Below, one piece after another: positions 24,001-35,382 of a stretch of DNA of 64,000 nucleotides. Numbering within the stretch: the first letter of the stretch is position 1; each line of letters begins with the position of its first letter. Made by a program: the position numbers and the translations under genes. Under the pieces are notes generated by a model. That model worked only from the letters and a program-made list of their open reading frames with translations, had not been told where the DNA came from and ran no database searches. This stretch comes from Amblyornis subalaris (lineage: Eukaryota > Chordata > Aves > Passeriformes > Ptilonorhynchidae): contig JACAXG010000007.1 in assembly GCA_018881555.1 (NCBI GenBank), positions 1,812,643-1,876,642 on the forward strand. Reading direction: 5' to 3'.

Positions 24001-26465
24001 TGAAGAAATGAAAAGTCACAGAAGGATCAAAGTTTAGATTCAGTCCAGAGAAGAGCTGCTACTGTCAGAAAAGGTGGTCCAAAAATGAAAGGATTTCATA
24101 AACACACTCAGAGATGGGAGTGGGGAAAAAGGAAAATCATATGTTCTCTGAAATGAAGAAAGTCACTGGCTGCCTTGACGAGGCTTCATAGGGAGCAGAA
24201 GGTGGAGGAAATCAAAGAGGAAATGCTATTTTAATGTCCCCAATTCATTCCTATATAAAGTACAAGAATCAGTCACTGGAGTTGTTAAATGCACTGAAAG
24301 TTTCACTTCTTTTTCTTCAAAAAGATGACTCATGGAGTTGTGCAGTGCCAAGACAAACTCGTTCATTCTCCTTCATCGAGCGTTTCACTTTTCCTGCAGT
24401 GTACCCTACAGGAAACCTAAGACTTATTGGGACTGTCAGGATTTCTCTGTTAGGACCAATCCATTTCTGTTACTTCTTTCTGTAAATTTTAATTGTTATT
24501 CACTTTCCTGTGTTGCTCAAATAACACAGGCTATAGGAAAGAAGGAGCACAACGCTCGGGAAGGAAACACACATGCGGTGAAACAAGAGTAACAGTACGG
24601 AGACATGAAATAAAAAATGCTCTAAAATGAGTTTTCAAATCAATGAAATGTCTGTACAGGATGTTGAATTTCATGTTAGNGTGTCAGCTAAGTTTTCTCA
24701 ATCAATAGAAATTTTTTTTCGCAGGTAAAAGATATAGCAAAGAAAGGATGAAGTGGTATAAGGTATAAATGGTACCCAGGCTACTTCACGTAGTAATGTG
24801 ACGTGCCAGGATCATCATCCATTAATGCCTAACTAGCCATTTCCTGAGGATTATAAACCCAGACTACTGTTCAACATACATCCTGGTTTCTGGGAAAAAA
24901 TGGACAGAAAAAAATAAAATTTATCTCTCCCGGTTAAGTATGATGAATATCCTCTGGAGAAGGGCTGAGCTTTGTGAAGCCATACATGCTCGTGGGTGTA
25001 TGGGTATCCATGTGTTTTTATAGGATGCCATGGCTGGCTGTTAAATTACCTCCTACAGAACCAGTCGTGCAAGAGGATGAAAAGACTGATATGAAATAAA
25101 GCTGAGGTTGTGCATTGCCTCAATTTTAGAAACAAGAACACTGTATCTGTTGGATCATGAATTGTCACATCTGGATCATTGACTCTTACAGCCCGAGCTG
25201 GGATCAATGCTCTGCTTTATAAACTATTATTAGATATTCCCTGGGTTAGGAACAACNACCTCCATTCTGCCACACCAGACGAGCGCTCTAATTGCTGGCC
25301 CTCGGGGCCAGTCTCTTGCTTTCCATCTTCGAGCCTTGCTGGGGCTTTGTGAAAATGGTTAAATATTCAATAGGTGCAAAAGAGACAGCCCACAGCCTGA
25401 CCAGCAAGGTGGTCACGGGAGAGCTGGGGAAAGGGATCAGGGCAAGAAGGGTGAGGAAGTGAGTACGGATTTTCCACTGGCTTTTTATAAAAACGCAAAT
25501 TGTGACAGCTGGCTGGGTTCCAGCCCTGCTTGGAATTCTCTATGCAAACGAGAGAGTCACCCCAGAAAATCCCCTTATTTCACTNCTAATCAAGTGAGTG
25601 CCCAAGGCACTTCTCTGCCTGACTTCGGGCAGCCTGCAGGTCTCGATAGTTACCTGGTTTGGTTTGGTGTTCTCTTTGTGCAGAAATTCCCTGCTTGACC
25701 GGAGAAATCTGTCATAAGATGCCTGTTTCTGCAAAATTAATTGAAATTGCTGTTGGCCACCTTCCCTGAAGATGTACAGAACATCCTCAATTAACCTTTG
25801 TGAATTCTTTACTAATATTTTGTATTAGTAATGTATTATATACATAATATAAGTATGGGGGGAGGGAAAACAACACGACTGGATTTCTGTTGTTTTATGG
25901 AGAGTAGATTATTCTAATACACCTGTGTATAGGATGATGCATCGAGCTGCAATTTTTCAGGCTTATAAGCATCTATAAATTGTCATGCAGCTGCTTGCAG
26001 CACTTNTGCATGTCCTTTTCCACATTAGGTTTTGTTCCAGATTACAGACTGCTATCTGTGTCTCTAAGCACATCATTTGTAGCAATAAACACATGGCTGT
26101 CTGTTTATAATAGATGCTAGGAATAAGCTGGTTTGCTAATCCTGCACTAAAAGCCTTAGTTATTTTGTTCAGGATTTCACCCTCAGCAGTGGCTGTCACA
26201 ATTTCTGCTCCTATCTCAGCTGCTGGCTGCTGGATAATATTTTGTTTGTCCTAATCAGGCTAATATACATTTAAACTTTTTCAACAGAGTTTTCTGTGCT
26301 TAAATTATGTACAAATACCATTCTCAGGTTTCTATTACNTTAGAAAATAGAAGAATTTATACCTGAAAGCAGCCCCAAATACGTATTTTTCTCTAAGGCA
26401 GAACCTTACTGAGGCATCACAAAAAAAAAGTGCTTGACAAGGAACACCTACCTGTACATAAGTAT
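24001..26465. other. Unique non-coding sequence, no gene seen
   Basis: Open frames stay below 90 codons and show no protein family. The composition is mixed, with an AT-rich stretch at about 25790-25850. CpG is mostly depleted apart from a few scattered sites near 25270-25310. Confidence 0.7.
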
Positions 26466-26550
26466 AAAATCATGCAACAATTTCGATTGGAAGGGAATTC
26501 TGGAGGTCATCTAGCCCAGCTACACATTCCAAGCAGGACAAACTTCACAG
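26466..26550 (-). mobile_element. Degenerate CR1 LINE 3'-end fragment
   Basis: The plus strand reads 'aaaatcatgcaacaatttcg', 'attggaagggaattctggag' and 'gtcatctagcccagc', then an 'aagcagg' word. This matches the reverse complement of a CR1 tail of the type with 'tctggaggtcatctagtcc' wording. More substitutions than in the other copies suggest an older insertion. The left edge is the 3' end, and the right edge is uncertain. Confidence 0.75.
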
Positions 26551-29500
26551 TTACATCACACAGAATATGTAATAGATGAAGATCATTGTCCTGCTTCTGG
26601 AGGCTCCGTGTGACCTAGATCTCCAAATCTCTGTTTTTTTCCCTGCAGGTCCATGAATCTGCTGCTGTAAAATGAATTTCTAAGAAATTTATTTCAAATT
26701 GAATGCTCAGTAATGCCATTTTTGCATCCATAGCAAACTTCTAGGGATGCTGGCATATAAATCTGGTTTGTACAGCAGTGTCAGGTCAACCAAGGATCTG
26801 CCACAGTGTTTCAAGCTCTTTCCTGANCAGAAAAGAAATAGAGCTGCTGCCACCGATGTCTGGGTAGTTTAACCTCTGGAAGCTATCTCGAGAGCTGCCT
26901 GCAGAAGCAGTAGTGGAGGAAAACCAGGGTATTGTCATGCCTGAGTCTGGATTTGGGTTCTCAGATTGGCGAGTATTTAAACTNGCAGTGTTCCACAGAT
27001 AATGAGGAATGCCATTTATACTTAGCATTTCACTCCATAGGAGGCAAGGAGCTCCACACCCAGTATTCCCAGAGTTTGGGGGAAGGATACATTTCAGCCT
27101 GGCGAGTGGATATCTCCAACAGATTAGGAAAAACATGCCAGCTGGCAATTAGAGCCCTGAGCCCTGGTCACAGAAACATCTGCTCTCCTTATCGTGTGCT
27201 CCAGTTCTTATGTAACCATGCATGGCTTTCTCTCTGTTCAGAAACCATCGGAGCATGTAATAAATAAAAATCAGTGTATTGAAACCTCCTGCATGGGCTG
27301 ATGCCTTCTCAAGAATTGATTGAGTCACTTCAAGTCACTGAAAATTCCTGGAAGGTTTAGGAGAAAACGGCACCTGAGATGCTGTAGGTAGGGATAAAAT
27401 TACAGCCNATCCAAGCACTAATCCTCTTTTTAATTTAGAATATTATTATCCAAGCAGGCAGAGTTGATAAGGAGAAAAAAAATGTGCATTTCTTCCGGTG
27501 AAAAATCGAAAATAACCCTAGCCAAGTGTCAGAGTAAAACTGCAGTGTGTCACCTCTGGCTCTGTCCAGACTCANGGCCCAGCTCCATTCTCCTCCTATT
27601 GAGGACATGTTTTTTCTGTGGAAAAGACCCTCAGGAATACAAGGGCACAAGGGCATTTAGCAAGTTTCTTGATCAGGCTATTTGAGCACCCAGACCACAC
27701 ATGGAAGTATGGGATATAACAACTGACTTATCCTTTGCAGCCTATATTTACATGGCTGATAATAGAATACAACANATTTCCCATAAAAGTCCTTATACAC
27801 ACCCTTATAAAAACTGTCTGAAGAACTTGTTCTTCTGTGGGCAAAATTAAAAATATTTTTTTAAAGCATAATTCAGNTGAACTAAAAAATAATTTTCAGT
27901 TTTCCTGTGGAAAGTAATTTGTTTTANTCAGCTTCTAAAAAATTAAATTAAATTATTGCCTTAAGTTTCTACTAATACAATTAGTAAGAAACATATCAGT
28001 ATGAGAAGTGATGGATGTAATATATGGGNGGATATAAAATAACATTTTACTTCAAATATGTCAAGGTGAAATCCCTTGATTTTGCTGCTTAAATAATGTC
28101 AGCTGACTTCTCAAGGAAGCAAAGAGTCTTCCTTTCCTCCCTCAAGGTAAGTCAGGACTTTGTAGGCTCAGATATTAACACTGCAGAAAACAGAATCCNT
28201 TTTGCAGCAACTTTCTAGGCAAACCTTAAAGAACTGTGTTTATGACCACATCAGTCTCCTTCTCTTTGTCCCATCTCTTCCACCACGGATATTCCATAAT
28301 CACTTTGTGTCTTCCAGACTTTTTTTACCAGCAGTTTCATTATTAGAGCAGGAATAACCTGAAATGAATAAAACTGTGGAAACAGGCTGCTCTTGTTGTA
28401 TGGACACACATCCCACAGCCCTCCCTCTTCTAGGAAGGAGTGAGCAGCCTTATCACGAGAAACTTGTAAAATGCAGAGTTAGCAAATCTGACCTAAAGCA
28501 CTTAAAGGAAAATTTTTGTTTATTATTATNATTCGTGAAGGCAGTAATTACAACTGTTCATCACTTACACAGCGCCTGTGGAATCGCCCCTAATGGTTTT
28601 AGGGTAGCACTTAGACAGAGCGTAAGCTGTGGGATAAGGATATGGATAACGGTGGAATTTCGGGGAAGATTTAAGTAAATCCTTCAAGTGGGTTTGCAGT
28701 TGTAAGGCCTTCGAGGACTTTACCTTCTGCTGACCTCAAACTCATCATCCCTAAAGGGATAACTGCAGACAGAGCAGGACACTAGCACTTCTGGTGGCAT
28801 CGGACTTTTATAAGTACATTCATTGCTAGTCACTGAGGAATTAAGGACTCAGTCAACTCAGCCTTGTCCTTGATTTCCATTTGTAATGGATTGGGGCTTT
28901 ATGGCAGTATATCTCTGTGAAAATCAAAAAACTTTAAATTTGTATTAGGGTTTTAAGCAGAGAAACAGACAGAGAAAACAGGAAGAAAATGAACCCCTTG
29001 AAACTGCAGTCATTGCACTTCACATATTCATATTGTATGAAGTTGTAACCTCATCACCAGAGGCAGGGAAAAGTGATCTCTGTGTGTGTGTGTGTCTGTG
29101 TGTGTGTGCGCTCCATCCGTGTGTCCCACAATTAAGTTAATAAATGGAATAGAAATAGCATCAAACGAGTAGAAAAATGCTAAGAATGTCTTCAGTGCTG
29201 CACTGCACTCTTGACTGTTTTCACAATGGCAGGGTTCTCATTAATTCTCATTATGTGAGATGAGTTAATGTAATTAACAGTAATGTTGTTGTGTCATGAT
29301 ACCCTAAGGATATATTGAGGCTGTTTGAAAGGAGAGGTGAGAGAGTATTTTGAGTGAAATGATACAGCTGCAAAAAGCAGGGAAGCTTTTTGGCACACCA
29401 ACCCTTCCTCGGGCCTAAAGAGAAACATTGACAAAATNGGGCCATTTTTTCTAACCTCCAGAAAGGCTCCTGTGCCTAGAAGTTCTTCTGGGGTTTTTTA

Positions 29501-31756
29501 AGTGTTTTAGCTGGCCTAATGAAAGTTCTTACCTCTCCCTACAAGCTNCATCTGACTACATCTGGGCACTGAATGCAGATATTGCTGATACCAACCACAA
29601 GAATAATAAAATAAGTATTTCCCGCTCTGAAATCCCCATTCTTATATCTTCACCGTCAGGTATGAACTGCACCACAACTCCCACCTTGTTAGAGAGAAGG
29701 AATCGTAGCAGAAGAGATAACAGAACCAGGTTTCCATCTGCAAAGGCCCACTCATTTAGATGATGCTGTAGCAGATGTAGCAAATACTTCACAGTAAAAA
29801 TATTTCCAAACAGTAGATTATCTTTCCTGGCTGTCCATCCTTATGGATATGCATTGCTTATCTCCTGCTCAGCTGAGAGAGCCTCCTGTGGAAAACAGTT
29901 TATACATTATTCAGGCTTAGTCGACTGATAGAGTAGATTGACCTTGTCTCCTCTGAAAAGAAGCAACTTTCTCTCCGTGGTGACTCGCAGGAGAATAATG
30001 GCTGTGATGATAATGAATAGCTTATTCATATTTCAGATGTGAAATACCAACAGCATGCTAACTGGAGGAGGTCAGAGCACACGGGAATACAGCGTGAACC
30101 TCTTAACCTTGAGGAATGATTAAGGAACTTTTGCTTTTGTTAGGAAATTCTAATCAGTCTTGTAATGGAACGCTTGATGTTCTCCTCCTCACGCCATCCC
30201 CCTAATCCTTTCCTAGGTCACAGCTCCTTCCGTGCCTTGCTGGAGTGCAGCTGGCTCCAAGGGCCATGTGTGCTCTNTGTTGGCCCAAAACCTCCTCAGA
30301 CAGCTTAAATATTTGTGAAAATGAACCANATCGAAGGAGTAACGCAGTGGCTCTGGGAAGAGTGAGGACAGGAAGGCCAAAGAAACTCCAGGCACCNTCT
30401 CTGGAGTTCCCAACACCTCCTTCATCCCTCTTTGCATGGGAAGGCCCAGTCCGGACCTAGAGTCCCTTCCCAGCCTGTGGAGGACAAGATAAAGTGCTCT
30501 CACTGGCACCTCTCCCCTCCTGAGGGTGATGGAGCCAGGAACCGTCTCCAACTCTGATTTGCAACCATCAGAGCAGAAATTTTGAGATCCATTCAGAGGG
30601 AAGCCAAAAAGCAACCCAGATCATGACAGATAAGAGCAATGATAGTATTTAATTACCAGTGTTACCTGCTTTGGCTTGTTNATTAGCCATGACCCCTCAA
30701 AAAAGTAATTTTTCCTGAAATGTTCCAGCAGATATTACATTAGTGGCTTATTTAGCTATTATCACTAAAAGGTGTGTGAAGATTTGAAAAGGGCTTTTAT
30801 TCAGCTGTCAGAGTCCCATATCTGACTATCTACANAGTAATTTCGTATTTCCAGTCTGTGGCTGTATCGTTTTCCAAAGCTGAAGCAAATCCTCTATTTT
30901 GGAACCATCTGAGCATAAAAATTGTAATTTTTACACTCCGGGAGGTCTGATCCAACCTCCATTAAAAGTGACTGGAAAATTCTAACTTATTGCAGTGGGA
31001 GCTGGACTGGGTGCCCACAAAATGTCTCTGATACCCTTTTGCATTTCAATGGCTGAAAGTGCATGGGTGTGGCATGGATTTAAGTTTAAAAGATGATAAA
31101 GGGTTTAAAACACTCAGCCTTCACTCAGTGATGGAAGTTGTTAGCATGTAAAAGCAGGAGCTACAAGCTCGTGAAGGAGGAGTGATTAAGGTGCCCATTT
31201 CCCACCCTCCTTATGTGTCCTGCCTCTAAATCAGGTGGTGGTGGAGGGGTTGTTGAGTGTTGGGGTTTATGATGGGAGTGGAACTGGTTAATTCTGTCAA
31301 TACGTGAAATAAGTCACCTGTTGGCGGCAGAAAGTGCGGAGGTTAATTAAAATTGTAATTGCTGTAGCCTCNGCAAACGGGTCAGGGCTTTCAGTCAGGT
31401 GTGTGTGGCTGTGGGCTGGCTGTTGATGTCCCTGCTGCTGGCTGGTGTGAACAGGGTACAGAAACGCCCTCCTGGTGGGTCCCTGCAGGGAGCCTCCTGC
31501 GCGGAGACAAGGTGGCTGTTTAAAGCAGGAATCAGAGGGAATTGCTTTCTGACCCGCTGTGAAAGGATCATCACAAAGGGAATAGAGGGGAGCCAGGTCA
31601 GCTGGCAAATGTGGCCTTTTGCAGCTGGANGTTTGCTCTGTTCTGTGCAGAAATTCTCTCTCCTTCCTTTGAAGATTGGTGTGTGTGTGTGTCACACCGG
31701 TCCTGGGCCGGGGGAAGAGGAGTAGGGCAAGACACAGAGGTGGGGATGCCAGGAGC
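26551..31756. other. Unique non-coding sequence, no gene seen
   Basis: The longest frames (104-133 codons at 28364-28678, 26786-27148 and 30213-30614) contain N-derived unknown residues and have no domain or family resemblance. 29220-29300 contains clustered TTAAT/ATTAA words that could mark a conserved element. The TG microsatellite at 29081 is listed separately. Confidence 0.7.
29081..29110. repeat. (TG)n microsatellite
   Basis: About fourteen TG units, interrupted once by a C, then TGCG. A typical dinucleotide repeat. Confidence 0.92.
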
Positions 31757-31880
31757 ACAGAAAGGTTTGGGTTGGAAGGGACCTTAAAGACCATCTTGTT
31801 CCAAAACCTCTGCAATGGGCAGGGACACCTTCCACTAGGCCAGGTTGCTCAGAGCCCCATCCAGCCTGGCCTTGTACTAG
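31757..31880 (-). mobile_element. CR1 LINE 3'-end fragment
   Basis: On the plus strand 'ggtttgggttggaagggacc', 'ttaaagaccatcttgttcca', 'caatgggcagggacaccttc' and 'cactaggccaggttgctcag' are followed by 'agccccatccagcctggcct'. This is the reverse complement of the standard avian CR1 tail and one of the better preserved copies here. The element runs leftward, with its 3' end near 31757. Its ATTCTATG tail is mostly lost. The flanking (GT)n run at about 31679-31692 lies just upstream on the plus strand. Confidence 0.94.
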
Positions 31881-32829
31881 GTGATAAGATGTCCCTTATC
31901 ACCTGGATCCTGGCTAGATTAGCTTGGTCTTAGGTCTGACCTTCTCAGAAATTGAAATGATTATGGGAAGTAAGCAAACTGCACTGCCACAGAGGGTATT
32001 TATCCATATTGGAAGCGCTTTTGGCAGAGTGAAGTGAAGAAGTTCAGGTTCTTCCTTTCAGCAGAAAGAAAAAAAAAAGTTAAAATTTTGAGTCATTTAA
32101 AAAGGACAAANGGGCATTTAAGGAGAACAGGGAGCTTTTGAACTGCAGTTTCAAAGTGGCCTGACCCAGGCATAGAGGTTGTTGGTTATTGTTACTCATG
32201 GACAGAATCAAAAACCGAAGAAGATACAAAACATTGATTTTTACTTGAAGGGTACAAGGTAGTGCACAAGGGTTTGGTGAAAAAAAGAAAAGTCTATCAT
32301 TTAGGTGCACAAAAAGTAGCAAACCATTGTGTGTGGATGTGAGAGTGTAAATACCAAAAAAGAAGGAAATATTTTGTAAATTTAAAGGTTGGAAGCGAGG
32401 GGGCAAAACACAATAACCTGACTATAAGCTGGAGTATGGTTTCAATTAAATTTTGGTTTGTGTTAAAGAGGAGATTACTATGCTAGTGTTGAGAACAAAA
32501 GATATCCAGTAAAAGAGTACTTATTATTTATTGCACCTCTGTAAAACTGAATATTGTTAAGTGCTGAAATTTGATAACAGCTTCAGCCTTTGTTACCAGC
32601 ATACACTAATTATATTTTATAATTCACTTACTGACCAGCCAGCAATGAAATGTGTTANTTCTAGCAAAATGAAAAGCTTCTTGATTGAATGGAATGGCTT
32701 GGAATAAAACATTCCTCCCACAACAGGCCGTGAACCTTCCCAAGGTCTAATCACAGCCAAGATTTCCTTAGAAATCCAAGGGGGTGAAGCGTAATCGTGG
32801 GATGCAGTTTCTCCCTGTGAAATATCCTT

Positions 32830-33170
32830 GTTCTCCGCGGCATCCTAGGGAGAGGGAGCAAGCCCAGCAGGTATCCCCAGGCCGTGTTTGCCCCGCGGGT
32901 GCTGTGGCGTGAACAGGTCACTTACAGCCCCCGAGTGAGTGTCAGAGCTTCTGTTTGGCACGGGTGGAGCCGCCAAAAGCGATCCGCGAGGAGCTGGGAG
33001 CGTCACTGACACCCGGCACGGCAGGATCGACACCCACACGGGGCTCACGTCAGGGCTCCTTGTGTGACTTTCCCGGGCTGGAAAGCCGGAGCAGGGAACA
33101 GCGTTATTGTTTTCGCAAGTCGTATCACAAAACCTTTCGCCTCGGAGCTACGAAATGACTCAATATGTTG
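32830..33170. promoter_or_regulatory. CpG-rich block, possible orphan CpG island
   Basis: About 26 CpG sites lie in roughly 340 bp and the GC content is visibly above the neighbours. Examples are CTCCGCGG at 32834, CCCCGCGGG at about 32891, GCGATCCGCGAGG at about 32980, CCCGGCACGG at about 33010, CCCGGGC at about 33072 and TTTCGCCTCGG at about 33136. A perfect AP-1 word TGACTCA sits at 33156-33162. This fits an unmethylated CpG island, either a promoter of an unrecognised transcript or an enhancer. I see no splice donor or coding exon that would settle which. Confidence 0.45.
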
Positions 33171-34434
33171 CTTTCCCCCTGCCTGCTGGATGCTGGCTCT
33201 TCAATATTTAATAGGCTCCTGGCAGTCGTGCATCTGCTGTCCTCAGCCAGGAGACCGTGACCGACAGGCTCCCTTCCCCTCCCAGCATCCACCAGCAATT
33301 CCCTTTGGACGGACTTCCCTTTTCCTGCCTGCCTCGGGTTCACCCATGCCTCTCTTNTCCCTGGCTGCTGCCAGAGGAAGGGCACCATGCTGCTCAGATG
33401 TGACCTTGGCTGTGCAGATGTTGTGCAGAGGTTTCAGGANCCATTCCACGAGGCTGAAATTCCAGCCGTGCTCCATCCCTGTGCCAGCTCCAGTAGCCAA
33501 AACCTCTTCAGAGGGAATTGCTCCCAAGCCACAGATATTTACCCATAAGGGATGGGGTCACNAGTGGAAGTGTGAAGATGGGAATAAATAGAAATAAAAA
33601 GGAGATTCAGGGGGAGAAGAGGACCTTGAGCCAGTTTTACTGCTGAGTCAATGTCTTGTGCAGCTTCTGGAATGGGGACAGCCCATGGAAAAAAATCCTA
33701 CTGACATAACTGGNTACAGATCTTATGTGTTTGAAGGAAACAAAATACATTTTATGTGATTTCAATAAATTCCTCAAGTACCTGGGCTGAGTTGTTCCTG
33801 TAATACTTTACTAATAAAACCCTGTACATATTTCTCAGAAAAATTTAGCATTAATGTTGGCATGTATATCAATTAGGTGTGCAGTTGGTTCACCATATAC
33901 ACATGTTTATGAGAAAGATTTATGGCATGCCTAGGAACTTCCTTCAAGAAATTATGTGCAAAACCCTAACATTACTCTGCAGTGAAAAGCATAAAAGCTA
34001 TAGAGTGTGTGTACATGCTCCAGACTTGTTTAATTTTACCAAAATCAGTGGAGTAACTGTGGATTTGCTACAGTGCAACTTGACAACACTCAGTGCACAG
34101 ANTTTATAAAACCTGTGAAATTTTCTGGAATACTTCAGGACAAAAGATGTTGAATTGTTTCTTATATAAGGAAAATGTCAGCTAGAAAACTGTTTTTCTA
34201 GCCAGCCACACATCTGATGCAGAAAACAANCTACCTGTCCACTTGGAGCTAGATGCTGACCTGAGAGCCATTAGTTATCATAATCCTCTGCTCAGTGACA
34301 AGATTGGATGTGCANGAGGAGGGATTTATTGCCACTGATGAGATCTCAGCCCGATCATCATCAGAGTTCAGGCAACAGATGGTTCTCAAAGGAGCCTTCC
34401 CTCAGAAAGCAGGCTATATAATAAACAGTGCCTC

Positions 34435-34482
34435 TGTGTGTTTGTGTGTTTATTCACACACACACACGTGTGTATACATGTA
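34435..34482. repeat. TG/CA inverted simple repeat
   Basis: A TG-rich arm (34435-34448, one T interruption), a short T-rich spacer, then a CA run (34455-34467) that flows into CGTGTGTATACATGTA. The two arms are complementary, so the DNA could form a hairpin or cruciform. The alternating purine-pyrimidine pattern, with the nested palindrome ACACACGTGTGT, also favours Z-DNA. Confidence 0.8.
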
Positions 34483-35011
34483 TCTCATTTNATGTTGCTC
34501 TTTTTTCTTTTTTCAATTATGAAATTTTGCCTTTCTTTTGTATCCAAGGTGGTCTGATACAGCAACATTTTTCCCCTGATTGGCCATTTTATCTCTGCCA
34601 TTTTGACCTGTATAACCTTGTATCATGTCTTGTCTGATCAGAGGCAGATCCTCCAACTTGGTTCATACCTGGTAGCTACCCCATATTCCCACTCCATGNC
34701 TGTTTTTCTCTAGCCTCAACGACGACAGCTTCCGCTGGTCTCCGCCATTTCCATTGGGAATAATTTTCCCACAACTGCTCCGAATTTAAAGCTCTGACAC
34801 CAGACTCCTCTAAGAACATCAGCCTCTGCCCCTACCCTCTGTAACATCACCTGTAACCCCACTCATCCCAAATTATTGCTGCCCTATCTCTCACACAACT
34901 AATTAGGGTATTTCCCCCATAGCTTATAAAAGCAATCCCATACTTTAGCACGTGCCCGTACTCTGCCGATTTTATCTGTGGAGATAAGCTCTATTTTTAA
35001 GCCAATGGATT

Positions 35012-35047
35012 TTAATGCCATTAAAAATGCATTAAAAATGGCATTAA
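35012..35047. repeat. Nested palindrome with internal direct repeat
   Basis: The 11-bp arms TTAATGCCATT (35012-35022) and AATGGCATTAA (35037-35047) are perfect reverse complements around a 14-base loop. Overlapping them are two tandem copies of CATTAAAAATG (35019-35029 and 35030-35040). The arms carry the TTAAT/ATTAA words used by homeodomain factors. It may be a paired binding site or simply a slippage product. Confidence 0.75.
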
Positions 35048-35183
35048 TGACANGTGCTGGCTCTTCAGCTGTTGGAACTTTGATGTGTCTGGTGTGGAAT
35101 GGCTCTGGTTGGCCTTTGCTTCTTTCGTGGACCAAGNGCTTTCGCTCCTAACCCCGTGGACTTTCCTTGTCACCAAAGCTAAG

Positions 35184-35382
35184 AATCATGGAATCTTTTA
35201 GGTTGGGAAAGGCCNCTATCAGCAGTTCCAGCCATTAAGCCCACCACTAAACCATGTCCCCAAGAGCCACATCTGCACATCTTTTAAACACCTCCAGGGA
35301 TGGTGACTCAGTCCCTTCCCTGGGCAGTCTGTGCCAGTGCTTGGCCACCCTCCCGCTCAGTCATGTGCAATATTCCGTGGAA
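35184..35382 (-). mobile_element. CR1 LINE 3'-end fragment
   Basis: The plus strand begins 'aatcatggaatcttttaggt' and 'tgggaaaggcc'. It continues 'ccattaagcccaccactaaa', 'ccatgtccccaagagccaca', 'aaacacctccagggatggtg' and 'ctcagtcccttccctgggca', and ends near 'gccaccctcccgctcag'. This is the reverse complement of a CR1 3' region of the type with 'ccatgtccc' wording, resembling the subfamily at 6121-6223 and 15651-15738. About 200 bp survive and nothing codes. Confidence 0.93.

Larger units (their letters stand above)
31881..35183. other. Non-coding sequence with CpG-rich block, no gene confirmed
   Basis: The most notable part is the CpG-dense block at 32830-33170, listed separately, which continues rightward as moderately GC-rich sequence to about 33550. 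A 175-codon plus-strand frame at 33064-33591 runs through it but lacks an ATG near its start, contains N-derived unknown residues and shows no domain. The rest is AT-rich and unique. Confidence 0.6.

Noticed and set aside
30213..30614. 133-codon minus-strand frame
   Set aside because: Contains three N-derived unknown residues, no domain, and a composition typical of chance frames.
31297..31815. 172-codon minus-strand open frame
   Set aside because: Its beginning lies in a CR1 3' fragment and it crosses a GT repeat read as Thr-His. No family resemblance.
33064..33591. 175-codon plus-strand frame in the CpG-rich block
   Set aside because: It does not begin at an ATG, and it has unknown residues and no domain. 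Stop codons are simply rarer in GC-rich DNA. Kept only as a CpG-block observation.
34899..35135. Minus-strand frame that looks somewhat protein-like and might be a retroelement remnant
   Set aside because: I cannot match it to any gag, protease, polymerase or envelope motif. It is short and spans the palindrome. Mentioned in the findings as a search target only.
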